DNA from: Glandiceps talaboti
Taxonomy: Eukaryota; Hemichordata; Enteropneusta; Spengelidae
Reading direction: 5' to 3'
NCBI RefSeq assembly: GCF_964340395.1
Contig: NC_135562.1
Coordinates: 2,380,001-2,442,500, forward strand
DNA: 62,500 bases
Numbering within the stretch: position 1 is the first letter of the stretch; each line of letters starts with the position of its first letter. The notes beneath the pieces are model-generated. The model had not been told where the DNA came from, made no database searches, and saw only the letters and a list, made by a program, of their open reading frames with translations. This document shows positions 24,160-38,300 of the stretch, one piece after another. The position numbers were made by a program, and so were the translations under genes.

Positions 24160-26009
24160 TAAAACATTTGACTGAAAAAGGAGAATAACAAAAGAAATGT
24201 GGTATATAAATATGACATAAATTTATACAAATGTATACAAAATACCAGACCTTGGCTAGGCTAGACCACTGTACAAAAGATCCAAAAAAAACTACATTCT
24301 TTGTCTGGTACAAATCTTACTTGATAAAGTCTTCAAATTTTATATATATCCTTTCCTCTACCATTTCACCATTGCACTATACATTCCTTTAAATTGGAAA
24401 GTAAGAAAATCATCCACTCGTTTTGAAATTGGAAATGAAATTGTCAAAGCTTTGACTCAGAAGAGCCAATTTGCTTAAACTTTCCTATAAATAGTCCAAT
24501 CCTTTCTATGTATATCACCTGCCTTGTGCGCATATCAAGTATTTTTTTAAATAAACATTTTTTTTACAAACACATATAAAATTAACAGTTCCTATTGTCT
24601 TTCTACTATTAAGTAGACAAAGAGAAATCTCCAAATCCTTCACATAGTATATCCACCTGATTACATCTGCATCAAAAAATACCAAGCTAATGTTATACTT
24701 TTATATGACATTGCAATGGTCATCCATACATTCTAGATTCTCATATACAACAAATAGTACATGTTTTACTGGTTAAGAATTCACTTAAAAAATTCCCTGG
24801 TCTGTTGAATTACCATAAACTTACAACATCAAATTATCTTTAAGTCTACACTTTACATGTAATTTCAAAAATTAATGTAACTCTTTATTACACATATTAC
24901 ATTTACTAGCTATCTTTTAACAAGTGAGTGTTAAATGTAGAAAACAAAATATTCTGAAATGTTATTTCCAAAAAAAACGTCAATTTGATGTTTGTTTAAT
25001 TAGACAAATTACAAAGACCTACCAGTTACTAGAAATTTCTTCATAAAAAAGCAAGAATGAGTGACATTACAAATGTGAGGGTTTGAAACTGACAAAAATT
25101 TCCACTACAATAAATAGAAATCTGTGTTTTATTCCACATTTCTGTGGAAAAAAGATAAGGCTTCACATGTTGTGCGTTAACAATGGAAGTTTGAAGTATT
25201 AGGTTGATATGAAGATTTAGACCACGAATAAAATGTTTGGCTGTGTTACAAGATAATAGTCATGTAAATATAACTGAGGTATCATGTATAGTGTGTACTT
25301 TTTAAGCTGAATGCCGTCAAAATGGACAAAATTGTTATCATTTTAACAAAACTATGAAAGGAATTACTACAATTTATAATGTTACACAATATGTACAAGT
25401 TTGTGCTTCCAACAGCATGTGTGTGAAATTAACAGAATTTCAAAGACAGTTGTAGATAGTGGACGAGTGTGACTGATCTTTGAACAAGTTGTTCCTCTCT
25501 CGACTTTATCATTTATTTTCAAGGTAGAATAGTTATTTTATGCTTTCGAGCTTTTCTCATTTGAAAATTTTCAATAGTCTGATGACGACTTGAACATAGC
25601 AACGGTATTTGCAGTGTACAACCGTTAACCCCATATTGGTTTATGACCTAGTTTTGCTTACTCCCTGCAAGGAAAGAGCAAAGCACATGTATTTTAAGGT
25701 TCAGTAAGTTCACAAGTCCACTGGCTGAACTTTAGAAAAGGCATACAGAACAAGTGTTAGAAAAATCTAATGTCACAGCCTTACTGTATGCCAATTTTGA
25801 ATACACAGAGAGGAAGTTTCTCTATCATATCATGAGTCATGACATGCCATGTCAATTCTGTAACCCCACTGTTCAATGATTGGGTACACTCCGAGTGTTT
25901 TCTACTGTGGGTCAAGTCTACTTTTACATATTTATAGGTAAGCAGCGGATGTCTACTTTTGGAGACCATTCTAGTGACGATAATCCATTTCCTTATCGTA
26001 TTTGAACAG
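24160..26009 (-). other. Probable KLF 3' UTR / AT-rich flank
   Basis: AT-rich, repeat-free sequence following the KLF stop codon on its strand, with no other gene recognised. How much is transcribed cannot be told from sequence. Confidence 0.35.
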
Positions 26010-29000
26010 TTACACGTTTACGACACAATGAGGAACTGGGATTAGTTTCTGATTGGTTGTCGCCATATCACTTAATTTATTAACCTCCAACTGCCAGTTG
26101 GGTACTTTCTTTGTGGTCATGTGACGACGAGCATGCTTGGTGAGGTGGTCACTGCGCATGAAACGACGATCACACATTGGGCATGCAAACTTCTTTTCAC
26201 CAGTGTGTGTACGCTTGTGACGGGAAAGCTCATCTGATCTGGCAAAATTTTTCTCACAGTCTTCCCACGTACATTTGAACGGTTTTTCACCTGTGAATAG
26301 AACACATACAATGAAGACAATCAGTACACAAAATCAAACAGTGTGTGAGAGTTTTGAGGTAGGTACACTGATTCACAGATATACAAATTTCAAGTAATTA
26401 ATTTTGGAGAAACTACTGAAGTCAACCATTCCCTTGAGTACTGGTATCAACACCTTAGTTCTATTCTATCATGGTTTACAAAAGGTAATTACCACATAGA
26501 ATTTGAGATTACATAAATATTTACAGTATGAAGTTAATTGTCAGGTTTGGTAGCAAGACTGTCAAAAATATCCTCCATTTTAACACAACAACAAAATCTA
26601 TTAAAGAGAGTACTGAAAGGTCTACTTGAGTGACAGCGTGTGTGTTTGCAAATCACTTTTAAACCTTGTCAACATCAAATTAATCAGACTACAGCATATG
26701 GTATGTTAGATGTAACACTTCAACAGAAATATGTATCTGATAAAGTGGTCTGCACTTTAAGATTAATATACTGTAAAGCTAATAATTCATTATTTCTTGT
26801 CACAGCCCCACATCTGTTTAGTTTCTGTAGATAAAAGTATCACTATTCAACTCACCTGTATGTGTTCTCATATGTGCTTTCAGATGGGAACTCTTAAAGT
26901 AGGTTTTGTCACAGTCCTTGTACGTACAAATATGACTTCTTCGTCTTGAGAATTCTTGTGGATTGGTTGGAATAGATGCATTGTGTGAAATGCTCGGGAC
27001 AAGGATAGGTCCTGCTGGTGCAACTTGGGCAAACTTGTATTGTGAAGTATTGTCATGTTTTGGTTGGTTCATAATAACCATGACGGACCCTGGAATGAAG
27101 GTTCCTGTCATAACAGTAGGTTTTGGCAGTATGTCTGGTTGAGTGCTATTTGTCTGGTTATGCATCACAGGATAAACATTTGTTTGTACAGTCTGGCAAA
27201 CTATCGGAGCACTTTGAACTCTGACTTGTGATGATGTTACTGGGAACATCCCGATTGTCTGAGGAACATGTACTTGTGCTGGAGCCAATTGCTGCATGGA
27301 AGTCAGGGCAGGTGATAACTTTGGTGCAATAGATGCAGTATATGGTCTCTTGTTTGAAAGAAAGCTACCAGACTTCTCGGTTACATTCCTTGATACCTTT
27401 GTAGAGATCATACTCTCACTGGCAGAGGAAACAGTGTTTGTGTTAGCTGCTGAAGTACACATATGATCCGATTCAGATTTCGCATTTTGTGTGTGGCTGA
27501 TGACAGATACTTGAGTAGCAGTCGGAGCAGTCATCACTGGGTTAACCAAAAGAGTATTTGCACATGATGTAAATTTAGGTGTACTTGGCAAGGAAAGTCT
27601 GGCTCCTTCTTGAGATGGGACAGTTTTATTTACAGCTGGCAGTGGTAATTTCAAAGTTGATGAGCTGTCACATAATGTCTTTGATGTTGCAGATGTAATA
27701 TTGGCTTCTGAAGTATTTCTTGCTGGCAGAGACAAGGTGGCACTTTTACCCATTGAAGCCCAACCTCCCGTTGGTCCTCTCTGAACAATTTGAAGATTTC
27801 CTAAATGTGGCACTGTTGTAGGGGGAACGGATACAGTTCCTGGGAGAATAAGTTGGTGTGTAACTTTGTTTGGTGGAGGCGTCATTGGTGGTGTTTCTGG
27901 ACACTGAGAAAAACAAACAGATACAAGGTTAAATAAAAATACATTCCATCTCAACTAACAAGTATTAAAAATAGTTCTTTACAACATGCATTTACAAGTA
28001 AACGGTATAGTTATATTTGTAAGATTTAAAACATTAGAGGACACACCTTTTATGTAAGATAGAGTCGACATGAATTTACATATAGACTTGCTTGTCAACA
28101 TTACATCCACACTTACATTTGCTTTGGGTGAAATATGTACTATTGGAAGCTCTTTAAGTTTTACACAGGAATGTTTAATAACTCACAGCATTATTTTGAC
28201 AGAAATAAACTTACATTATGGTTCACACTTGCAATTGATTTCTTTGGTTTTTCTATCCTTGGTGGAGGAGGGAAACAGTCCATGCTATCTTCTCCATCTT
28301 GAGATATAGGTGAAAGAGGAGCATGATCTCCTGGTGAACTGGGTGACGTCCGTCCATCTGATCTCTGAGATGACTGACTCATTGAAAGTAATGTATTCAC
28401 AGCATCAATATCAGATTTATCCATTTGTGTCACTTTTGGGCTCATCCTCTGTGCCACTTCCAACTCTGTGATCATTTCCTCCTCCTAAAGAGAAACAACA
28501 GAAAAGAAAATGCCATATTACAACCATGATATTATTAAACACATGCATTAGAATGTTTTCTTCAGATGCTGAAAATATAAAACATGTCATCCTAAAAACA
28601 TTTTGTTTTCTTCTCATTTTCCCTAATGATACAAATTTGAACATATTGGTTTAAGAAAAACAAAATTCTCATGAATGTATGTCCTATTGGACTCAAAATG
28701 CTATGTGAAAATGTACTGTCTCTTACACATATATAGATGAACACTTCTACTTGCAATGACCAAAATAGAAACTAGTAAAGGAAGATATAAAGAAGCTGGA
28801 TGCACTGAATATATATGCTAATGTTTGACAGCAGGTACAAAGTCTGGCATGATTTCAGTGCATGATTAGATGATGTACAGTTAATTAAATTAACACAAAC
28901 AAGGCTTCCATACAATCTGTCAACATAATGTTCTACTTTAGTATACTTATAAATCACCTATCACATATTCTTTTATTATTGACAACTTCTGTACTAAAAT

Positions 29001-31828
29001 TATTGACAGCAACCGATATGTTGTAAATAATTTGTGTTCATATTTTCCTTCACAACCGATTTCAACAGAAAAAGCTTGACTGCTCTGTAGTGTTACACAA
29101 TCATGATTGGAGGAGTATTTTCCATCACAATACATGGGCATGATTCACTCACTCGTGCACAACATGTCCTACAAATGTACAATGAGCATACTCATGAATA
29201 TGTAAATGAGTTTGGGGGCATGACCTTCTAGATAACCAATCACAATTGCTAAATAGAATTCAAGCTTAGAATTCAAGCTTTTTATCATTGATTAATTATT
29301 CATAAGAGACTTAGTGTTTTCTCTTCCAGCCAATAAGAGGGAAGCTAGTGACCACAGCCCAGATCACTCCTCCAGAGCATGATCAAAATCGTATGATGAA
29401 ACCACTTTCCTCAAAATCTGGGTCAGGCTAAGTTTGAAGCTTATGCAAGGCAAGGTAAAACATATTCATGATCACCTTGCTGGTGATGTGAGGTTGTGTC
29501 ACACCACTATCACACCTGAGATGCATGATATCCTATTTCCATATATAAAAAATACCACAATTCCAAAGGAAATTTCAAATTGTAACAGATGTGTAATGAA
29601 AGTTTTGTATGAATATGATAGGCATTAATATCAAATTACCAAACAATTTGTCAGTATAGAAAAGGGGAATTTATCAACCATGAAGGGGACAGTAATAGTT
29701 AGCAACCGCAATAAACAGAGAGACAAAAACTGTTGCTACTTATCGAAATATGGATTTACAAAAAAATAAAATAAAATGTCTTTGTTCTTTACTTTTATTT
29801 ACACCTACTGTAACAATATATTAGTTAAAATCCATTATCCTAGTATCACTTTTTGAAATCTCTGGATGGGCAGAGTTACCAGATAATTATTGACCACAAA
29901 TTGTAGATAAATATGATTTTTGTCAATTGTCTGAATTAATTATTAATATTTGGACAAATATTTTTTTCTGTTCATTTTTGACAGGCAATTTCCAATAAGC
30001 AGTAAAATGTTCATCACAATCAGGCACTTTCATGATTTTGAGAAAACAAACATTGGAACAGTCTCAAAAAATGTAGTTAATGAATCATTAGCCAAAATTG
30101 ACAGGAATTGTCATCATTGCCAACTGTGGCTTTGCCTACGTGCAGTATCAGGTGACAGAACAAGTCACCATCTAAAATAGGAAGAGGACATTTACATATG
30201 AAAGCAGGATATTAACATATCGGTGATGTCATTGGGCTAACCCTGAATTGAGACAATAAGGGGGTCATTTTTAGGTCATGTGACGAATGAGAGATAACCT
30301 TCATCCCATATCTATAATTTGGAATGTTATCATTAATTTTTCATCAACTGGTGAGAGTGAAGTCTTAAATTCTTGAAAACAGAGATGCTTTTTTTTAGTT
30401 TTAGTTTATTTTTTATTTGACAATTAACACAAAAACAGAATATTGCAATATATGAAAATTTGCATCTGCTTCATAAACTTTCAATTAAAATTATATAATT
30501 TCTTGATATAAAACTTTTATACAAGTTAAAAGTTGTCCAAAAAAATCACACTGGAGAGGGGCATTGAAAAGTAGTAAATAATACAAAATGAATCATCGAG
30601 GATATATGCAAATGCTTTTTTCCTGTGTTCGCAAACAATCAAGGCCTTTACCACGACTCCATCAGCTGATAGGTACGGAACAAAGCCGCCAATCACAACA
30701 AGTTGTGGGCAATCGAAGTACTGCGACATACGTGCAATAATACAGGTGTGACTGGCCCTGAATTTCTTCTCTATTTTTTTTACCTTGTTTGGCCTCTTTC
30801 AAGTCGAAAGGAAAGTCATGGCCAAGGTGTTCTTTCTGTACTGTATGGAAATCGTTCACACACGACATTTTTTTCAATTCATTTGTCTTGTAACACTTTC
30901 ATCTAATTTAAAAGCTGTACCTTGCCAACGCATTATGTAAAGCATAAAATAGCAGAATAAGAATAACACGTAATGTATAAAATTATACCAACAATATCAA
31001 ACTATTGCATTTGTAATTAAGTTGACATCATTCAGCATAAAGAGAAAAGGCTGAAAAATACATCACATAATTTAAAACATTTTCTTGTAACAGTAACTTG
31101 AGTAAGTGCGATAAATATGATACTAATAGCCAAAATTCAAAAAGTACAATTTGTTTAAATGTAACAGAATTTGAAAAAAAAAAATATCTTACCTAGTTAA
31201 ATCTGTTTAATTTTTGTGCCCCTCCTCTACTTTATGCTCAAATGACTGGCTTTTAAATTTGCACCGCCTTAAAAAATTCGCGTTCCTTGGGAGGGTTGTT
31301 CAAAAATTATTATTTCACTCGAAAATGAAAAATAAACGAAGTCGTATTTCCATTACTTTGAGAATTTCCAAAACGCTAGTTTATTCATATTTTGAAGTGT
31401 CTAATATTCGAAAGATCTTCCTTAAAATCCTCAGATTTGATGGTGCAATAGTATCCAGATTGGATCAGCTGAGCAATTGGCAAAACAGCTGATCGCGCCT
31501 TGTTTCTTCGCTACTATAGCACTAAGTTGGGAATTGACTAACAGCATGTCGCGTTAACAAATAACTTTCTTACGTTTCAACTACTACATTTCCCTATTTT
31601 CGCGTTACTTTTATATGTTATTACCGAAAGAAACGTTCAGATGGTAACGTTACATTCGTACGTACGGTAACGTACGTAGCGCTGTCGTAGATTTACACTC
31701 GTTAGATGCGTGAACGATAAAATATTGACAAAGCAAATGGAATGACCGAAACGAAGAAAGACTGAAGAATAACTTACTTGTACAGGTTGTGGTGGTGTCT
31801 GGGGTGGTGATAACGGCAAACAATCCAT
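26010..31828 (-). CDS. KLF10/11-like: Krueppel-like factor of the KLF10/KLF11 (TIEG) type
   Basis: Nuclear zinc-finger transcription factor binding GC/CACCC boxes. Four coding exons on the minus strand: 31828-31778, 28484-28215, 27903-26856 and 26290-26010. Splice sites are canonical and phases 0/0/1 agree, giving 549 aa. An in-frame TAG 21 bases before the ATG supports the start. Residues 41-53 ([13 protein letters not shown]) match the TIEG R1 motif that recruits Sin3. APLSPIS and [10 protein letters not shown] match the R2 and R3 proline motifs. Three C2H2 fingers lie at about 433-455, 463-485 and 493-513 with KLF linkers (THTGEKP). Finger 3 continues into [19 protein letters not shown], the TIEG signature. 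[14 protein letters not shown] precedes finger 1 as in KLF11. The gene is divergent from the adjacent ODC gene, and its promoter lies at about 31900-32300. KLF10 and KLF11 cannot be told apart, as expected for a pre-duplication orthologue. Confidence 0.95.
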
Positions 31829-31940
31829 ATAGCGGCTGGTAGGCTAGCTGTAACGCTAACACACAGAGACAACTTAGAAATAAATGAAAATTAGTTTCCT
31901 TGCGTTTATCGATGTATCGGGTGTGTATGTAATGTTCGTG

Positions 31941-31949
31941 TATATACAC
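31941..31949 (-). promoter_or_regulatory. Candidate TATA box for the KLF gene
   Basis: TATATACAC (palindromic GTGTATATACAC context) about 110 bases upstream of the KLF start codon on its strand. The implied transcription start is near 31910. Confidence 0.3.
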
Positions 31950-31999
31950 TTCTCTCATAACAGTTTCACGCGCGTCTGGTGGGTGTGTGAGAGGATTGA

Positions 32000-32036
32000 C
32001 CAATCATGGTACAGTAGGCGTTGTCCTCTGGCCAAT
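32000..32036. promoter_or_regulatory. Two CCAAT boxes in the bidirectional promoter
   Basis: CCAAT at 32000-32004 and 32032-32036 lie in the interval of about 500 bases between the divergent KLF and ODC transcription units. A CACGTG E-box follows at 32074-32079. Confidence 0.35.
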
Positions 32037-32323
32037 CACAGTTCAATGTACATGTGATTCCGGCATGTTTCCGCACGTGTTGAAGGCCTGGATGACAGTA
32101 TGGCAGGATGAACGTAAACAACAAAATTGTCCGATCTGTTTTTCCATTTTGATAAGAATTTTGCTCAGTAAACGTCTAAAACACAATTTTGAAACAATAT
32201 TTCACACACAAAACTATATTATATATTTTTTAGGCCATTTTAGAAATTAGTATCGGATACGTTGTTTGACCCCAAGTCACATAGGTTACCTTTGACCTCA
32301 TACCAAATGACATCATTTTAGTA

Positions 32324-32331
32324 TGACGTCA
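32324..32331. promoter_or_regulatory. CRE (TGACGTCA) upstream of ODC
   Basis: Perfect palindromic cAMP-response element about 45 bases upstream of a TATA-like sequence, with a second ATGACG half-site at 32353-32358. Vertebrate ODC promoters also combine CRE-type and TATA elements. Confidence 0.5.
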
Positions 32332-32370
32332 CGTACTGACTGACGCTGAGCGATGACGCGTAATTCTCGC

Positions 32371-32380
32371 TATTTTTATA
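32371..32380 (+). promoter_or_regulatory. TATA-like box of ODC
   Basis: TATTTTTATA, suitably placed after the CRE. It predicts transcription start near 32405. A 5' untranslated exon would run from there to the donor at 32839/32840 (CCAG|GTAAGA). Confidence 0.4.
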
Positions 32381-32404
32381 TGTTCACACGAGACATGCGA
32401 GATA

Positions 32405-32839
32405 TAGACGACAGTGTAGACGGACGCAGTACGGCATCTGAAATATTTGTCTGATACTTCCGCCTTCAAAACATAAATCTGATATTTTCGTTCGATTTAT
32501 TCCATTTAGAGGATGTGAATTACAAAGTTTTCATTTTTATTTGATTAAAAATAACACTGGTTAAAATTTTGTTTGTACGAAGGACTTCACCATTCCGATA
32601 TGTATATATTTTGCCTTAAATTTCTTGTGCGCAACATGTTTAATTGGTGCGAAGTGGTCAAAGTAGTGCGCAACACGCCGTTACCACATTGTCGTTTACC
32701 CGCCTTAGACACGAAGGGGATGTACCACTACAGCTGACTATCTTTTTGCGAAAAATTTACCAGTTTGTCTACAAAATATATTGCCAAAATTACTCCGAAA
32801 GGTAGAAGGAGTATTCAAGTGAGGGAATCCTCTGTCCAG
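32405..32839 (+). other. Predicted ODC 5' UTR exon 1
   Basis: Bounded by the TATA-derived start and a strong donor (GTCCAG|GTAAGA). It contains several ATGs that could form short upstream ORFs, for example one of five codons starting at the ATG near 32720. Boundaries are inferred from consensus only. Confidence 0.35.
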
Positions 32840-33324
32840 GTAAGATTTTCACCTAGTTTTAGGCGTGAATAAGTCAGCGAAAAAACATGGAAAATGTATT
32901 TCTATCAATGAATATGGTTGTTGGGTGAAACCCTTCACACACGTAGGTGTGTTTCCTATAATATAGACAGTATTGCACAACATGTAGTTGCTTTGAGTAA
33001 GATATTTCGAAATATTTTGGGTTTGTACTGTTTATGTCAGAAGTAAGGACTCGTCTGCTTTTAACTTGTTTATGATACAACTCGTACTGGAAAAATTCTT
33101 TATAAATTAGACAGTTTTGGAACACGTCGTGTGTATGCGAACTGGTGTACATTAACAAACGTGCCACGTCCCTGCTGTCAAAAACTACATGAAGTAAAAT
33201 GACGTTTTTAATCCGTCGATTAAAATTGTTAACATGCATATCTCTAACAAGCTGTTGCCATAAAATCTAACGAAACAGGTTTGTGAGAATCTTGGCGTGT
33301 TCGCTGATATTGAAGGACAGCAGT

Positions 33325-33330
33325 CACGTG
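33325..33330. promoter_or_regulatory. CACGTG E-box in predicted ODC intron 1
   Basis: A canonical E-box inside the first intron. Mammalian ODC1 is a Myc target through CACGTG sites in intron 1, so this position is suggestive. A single hexamer can occur by chance. Confidence 0.35.
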
Positions 33331-33912
33331 GCGTGTCTACAGTTGTAACCGGGACACTCCCCACCTCACCTGTATATTACAGCCTTGAGCATTGATTGGC
33401 ATTTGTTGAAATCTTATATAAAATATACAGTGGTAGTGTTTTGTTTTTTATAACCACCATTAATCATTTTGTTAAATATGATCACACAGTAAGAATACAT
33501 TCTGCCAACACTATTTAAAGTGAAAACATGTTTTACGAGATATTTGCATGACAACCTGCCCCAAGACATGCCAACTGTTGATGTTGCTTGTTTCTATGGG
33601 AGGAAAATAGAGTTGATATTTGTGGAGTGTCGTAATACTACATGGCTATCACATTTGTCATTTGTCTTTACACATTTGTACAAAGTATAACACAATTTAT
33701 GGTCAGGAACAATAACTAGATTATGAAGTCAGGTGTTTCAGATTGAAGATATTTCATTTTCAACAAATCTTTTCAGTCTTCATGTTTTTTGAAGTGGAAA
33801 CCGGTAAATATTACGAGTTAATATTTGAATGTTCATAGAATCACATCAAAGTCATGGCAAGGAAAAGAGAGCCGAGTGAGGTTTTACACATTATTTTTGG
33901 TTATTTTTTCAG

Positions 33913-34049
33913 GGTGGGCACTGCTCCTCGTACTACAGCAAGAATCCTGAAGGGGCGTGCCTTTACCGTGAGCAGTTAGACTGCAATTTTGAGGCGCCGT
34001 GGAACCCCAGCTGATATTTGCTAGAAACCCAACTCTTTGAGTTTGCTGT
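33913..34049 (+). other. Predicted ODC 5' UTR exon 2 (ATG-free)
   Basis: Strong pyrimidine tract and acceptor (TTTTTTCAG|GGTGGGC) and donor (GCTGT|GTAAGT). It is markedly more GC-rich than its flanks and has no ATG, as expected for a spliced leader exon. The next acceptor is the TTCTTAG at 35300 in front of the coding exon. Confidence 0.4.
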
Positions 34050-35347
34050 GTAAGTATTACAGGTTTTGCTAGTATTGCTTGATATACAGTATAAAAGTAT
34101 GGATGTATTGCTATTAATATTAACCTTCATGGCAAAGGTTAAAAGTCTAAGCAACTTGCTGTTCTCTGAGAAAAGGTACTATTAGCAGCACTTTTAATAT
34201 CTAAGGACCGACTGGATAAAATAAAAAAAAATATTCCAAAACCTTCTATGCAGACATTGTTTCAGACTACCACCAAAACAATTGTCTCCTCCAGACAGCA
34301 GTTTTGGAGGATGTTCTTGGTGCGAGTCCCCCCACTGTAGAATTTTTTTTAGTGAGAACACTGCTACCATTATCTGATACACATATTGCATTACCATGTG
34401 AACTAAAACGGCCAAGTATTCTCATGCTGGGCTGGCAGTATTTTCTCTTATGGCTTAGTATCTTGGCCATGTGTGAACTAGATGTTTGTGAAACACAATG
34501 TGACCACTGCTAAGTAAGCTTTGGTGAGATGAAACATATCAGAGCTGTGTGTTATTTGTTTTGAAATTGTGTCAAAATAGGGTACGACCTGAAATTATGT
34601 TATGTGGGGGTTGATTTTACTCGGATTGCCACGTTTTAGTATCATTGGATGTAAAGTTTCGACTTTTTAAAATATCACCTGAGAATCTGTAAAGACCATG
34701 TGTAACAAATGTGTAGTGATGACACAGTTGGGTGAAATTATGAGCATGATAAACACACATTGGAGTGCCATATGCCTATCCTGAAAGTCGTATGTTTGCT
34801 TCTGCGTTGATATATGAAATATGCAATTTTTAATGGAAATGTACTCGTCAATATGGTAATGCCAACTCTTAAATCATTAAATGATGCCTCTAGGCGACAA
34901 TGACAATGTTTCTCTAGTGCTCTGTTTGCGAACGATTTGCAAAGTACTTTCTAATCTTCACTTTTTTGTGTTTTAGTCTGTCCCTTCACTCATGAGATAA
35001 TGAAAAAAGTTAGAATACACTCGTAAATCCTTTGCAGAAAGATGTGGTTAAAATGAGTTGGTCTGCTCCTGTGCTTTTTCAGTAGCTGAAACAAAAATTA
35101 TGAAAATGCACTGAAATAATTATTTTCTTTGCTAATAGATGCAATTCAAAATGAGATGTCGGCTGCCCTGTATTTTAGTTGCTGAAACAAAAAAATAATA
35201 AAAATTCACCAAAGTCATTAATTCTTTGCTGAAGAAAGATGCAATTAAATATACTATATGGTTTATATTTGTATTTTACAGCTTACTTCGTATTTCTTAG
35301 TTCCCTGGATAAGTTCCCCATTTGACATACTCTATAAATAATTCACT

Positions 35348-38300
35348 ATGAAGAATATGATTGGAAAAGGTGATGCTGTCGATGTTGTATCCGACAGTGT
35401 TACAGTCCGAGATGTTGTGGCCAACAAAATGGCCTTGCATACAATGGAGGTAAGACTTGCCATTAAGTATTGTGATTAGAAAAAGACTTTGCAATTTATA
35501 TGTTTGCTTCATATATTTTTTGAACTTTGTGAAATGTTGGTATCATAGTAACCATCAACAGAGATGTGGTCGAGTGAACACTGACAGTACTAAGAATGTA
35601 AACCATTACATGCCAGAATACCAACTATAGGATTGTTACATTTTGGACTGTTTATCTCCTGGCAGTGATTGATAATGTTTCATTCTCCCAGAACAAGAGT
35701 AATAGAAGTGTTAACAGCCCTCTTGTAAATTCTGAGCCACCCTCTTGATAAGGTTACAATTTTGTTTTGAAACCACTTCAATCATTGGCAAAGCAGTGTC
35801 ACCAGATACCGTAATGTTGGACAAGTCGCTATACCTGAACAGTTCCATTTCTTTATTAATTTAGTGCTGAATCCTCGTGATTTCACCGGACTTGGGTACA
35901 TTTTACTTACTTTGCTCCCCGTAGCAAAGACATGCACTTACAAAATGTTTATTATTCTAGGACAAAGATGATGCCTTCTTTGTAATGGACCTAGGGGATA
36001 TTGTACGAAAGTACCAAAAATGGAGGGCATTACTGCCACGGGTAGATCCATTCTATGGTGAGTAAAACTATTAAAATGATGACCGTGTTGTCTTAATCCT
36101 AAACTAAATAAGTTGCCATGTCACACTAATATCCCTAAAATTGACTCATTACAAGTAAGTAAATAAATAATATTGATAGTTCAGCATATACATTTATACA
36201 TTTTACAATTTGTTTTCAGAATTCTCTGTACCTGCTAGACGGTCAAAATAGAACAAGGAGGTTTACTTATTCTTCTCACATACACCTGTAGTAATGCATG
36301 TGGAGTAGAAGTTATGGTGTCGACAAAGAAATTGAATGTTCATTATTTTTATGATGCAGCTAGGCAGTAATATTCTGTTTTATGTAGCCAGAATTATAGC
36401 CAGGTCAAAGCACAAAAACTTTAGAAACAAAAAGATGAAATTAAAAAAAATCATGTTGTTTTTCCCCAGCTGTGAAATGTAACGAAAACCCAGCAGTCCT
36501 GCAAATTTTGGCCAGTTTGGGAACTGGTTTTGACTGTGCTAGCAAGGCAAGTAATTCCAATTCACTTTCCTACTCTTCTTGTATTCTTAATATGTTTCTT
36601 TGCAACCTTTAAATTCAGATAATGGCTGACAAAAAGTGAACAAGGAACTAGTAGTATAGGTAGTCTTTCAGCTTGCTCTTTACACCTAGGACAACTTTGG
36701 TTGTACCCGACAAATGACTGCTTTGTCAATCAATACAAAAGGAAGTTTGATTTATTGTCTATTTGAAATAAGGAATCTGGTATCTGAATTCCAGACATTG
36801 TTCAAATGAAAGAGAATCTCAACAAAGGGAGTTACGAAAATGAGTTCCAGGGGTAATGCTGTTGAATATTGTCTTAAAGTTATTGAAAAAGAGAGTATGG
36901 ACGCTGTTTTACATGTAGTTGTAATTTTTTTAAACTGCAAAGTAACTTCTAGTTGTAAGCTCAAGTATCCTAATCCCACTTGCTTCCACTGTCTTTGGAT
37001 GAGAAGGAAAATGTCTGGAATTTGCCATTGGAAATGGCCCCAATTTGGACAAATGAAGATGCAAACCATATACTTGTAGCAGTTCTGAACTTGAAGTTAT
37101 TAATTCACAACATCATATTTAAATTCTGTCAAAGTAGATCAATCTAATTTGTGATTTTATAAAATTAAAAGTGGAAAGAAGTTTTAGTTCAATCACTGAA
37201 AAATTAATCAAAGGAATAGGGTAACCCAAAATAAAAAGTGATGGAAGTTGCTGCAAAGTAGGACTTGTAACCTTTACCAAAGAGGCATGTGAATGATCAA
37301 TGACTTGATCATTGCCTATGGCTCGCTATGTAGTTGAGAATCAAGTGACCCCCCCCCCCCCCATAAATAAATATAAATAAAAAAATAATGTATTCATTGA
37401 AGTACAATTTAATTTGCAGTTATGTGTTAGTCATTTTTCTAAGGATTATTTATTTTCTATTTACAGAGTGAGATTCAAGAAATAACTGACTTGGGTGTGG
37501 ATCCATCTCGCATTGTGTATGCTAACCCATGTAAACCAAACTCTCACTTGAAGTTTGCTGCAAAGAAAAATGCACGTCTGATGACATTTGACAATGAAAT
37601 GGAACTGCACAAAGTCAAAGCAGTTTTCCCAGGTGCAAAGTAAGTATCGAAAGTTTGGTGACAAAAAATCTTTGTGTGACGACTATTCAGGAACATTTTG
37701 AGCAGCGTGTTATAGTTACTTATTTTAAACCCTTCACTAATATTTTTTTTAGAAATCTTGAACATAGTTTGAATGACCTGCATTTCCAAACTAGAGTTGA
37801 ACATATTTTAGGAGCATTATTAAGTGGACTGACCAGATAAAAAAATAGGTGCAAGTGTTTTTTTTTCCCTTGTTGAACATACACACACATAGTTTAAGTT
37901 ATTCCTGTTTCATCACTGTGCTTGTTACAGAGAGAGATAGAGAGAGTGATAAAAAAAATGGTGATCAAAAATGGCTATGAAGACAAACTTGCCCTCGTTG
38001 ATAAACGTGAAAAGAAATGCAACATAGATCCTCAAGTAATCAGAGCCAATACAACAGTTTGATCCACCAGGAAAGAATTACACGAGAAGACGTGATCATT
38101 CTTTGAGAGATACAAGACTGAGAATTTTGTGTTTCTTAATGTATACATGTTTTCCCCCATATTTTTTTTAGAAATCTTGAACCATAGTTTTAACGACCTG
38201 CATTTCCAAACTAGAGTTGAACGTATTTTATGAGCATTATTAAGTGGACTGTCCAGATAAAAAAAAATAGGTGCAAGTGTTTTTTTTCCCTTGTTGAACA

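Noticed and set aside
26117-26320. 67-residue minus ORF at the KLF locus
   Set aside because: It is the wrong frame across the last KLF exon; the true frame encodes zinc fingers 2 and 3.
37926-38010. Conserved coding exon in the ODC intron repeat ([12 protein letters not shown] frame)
   Set aside because: Differences among the three copies are largely non-synonymous and stops follow shortly, so it behaves as non-coding repeat.
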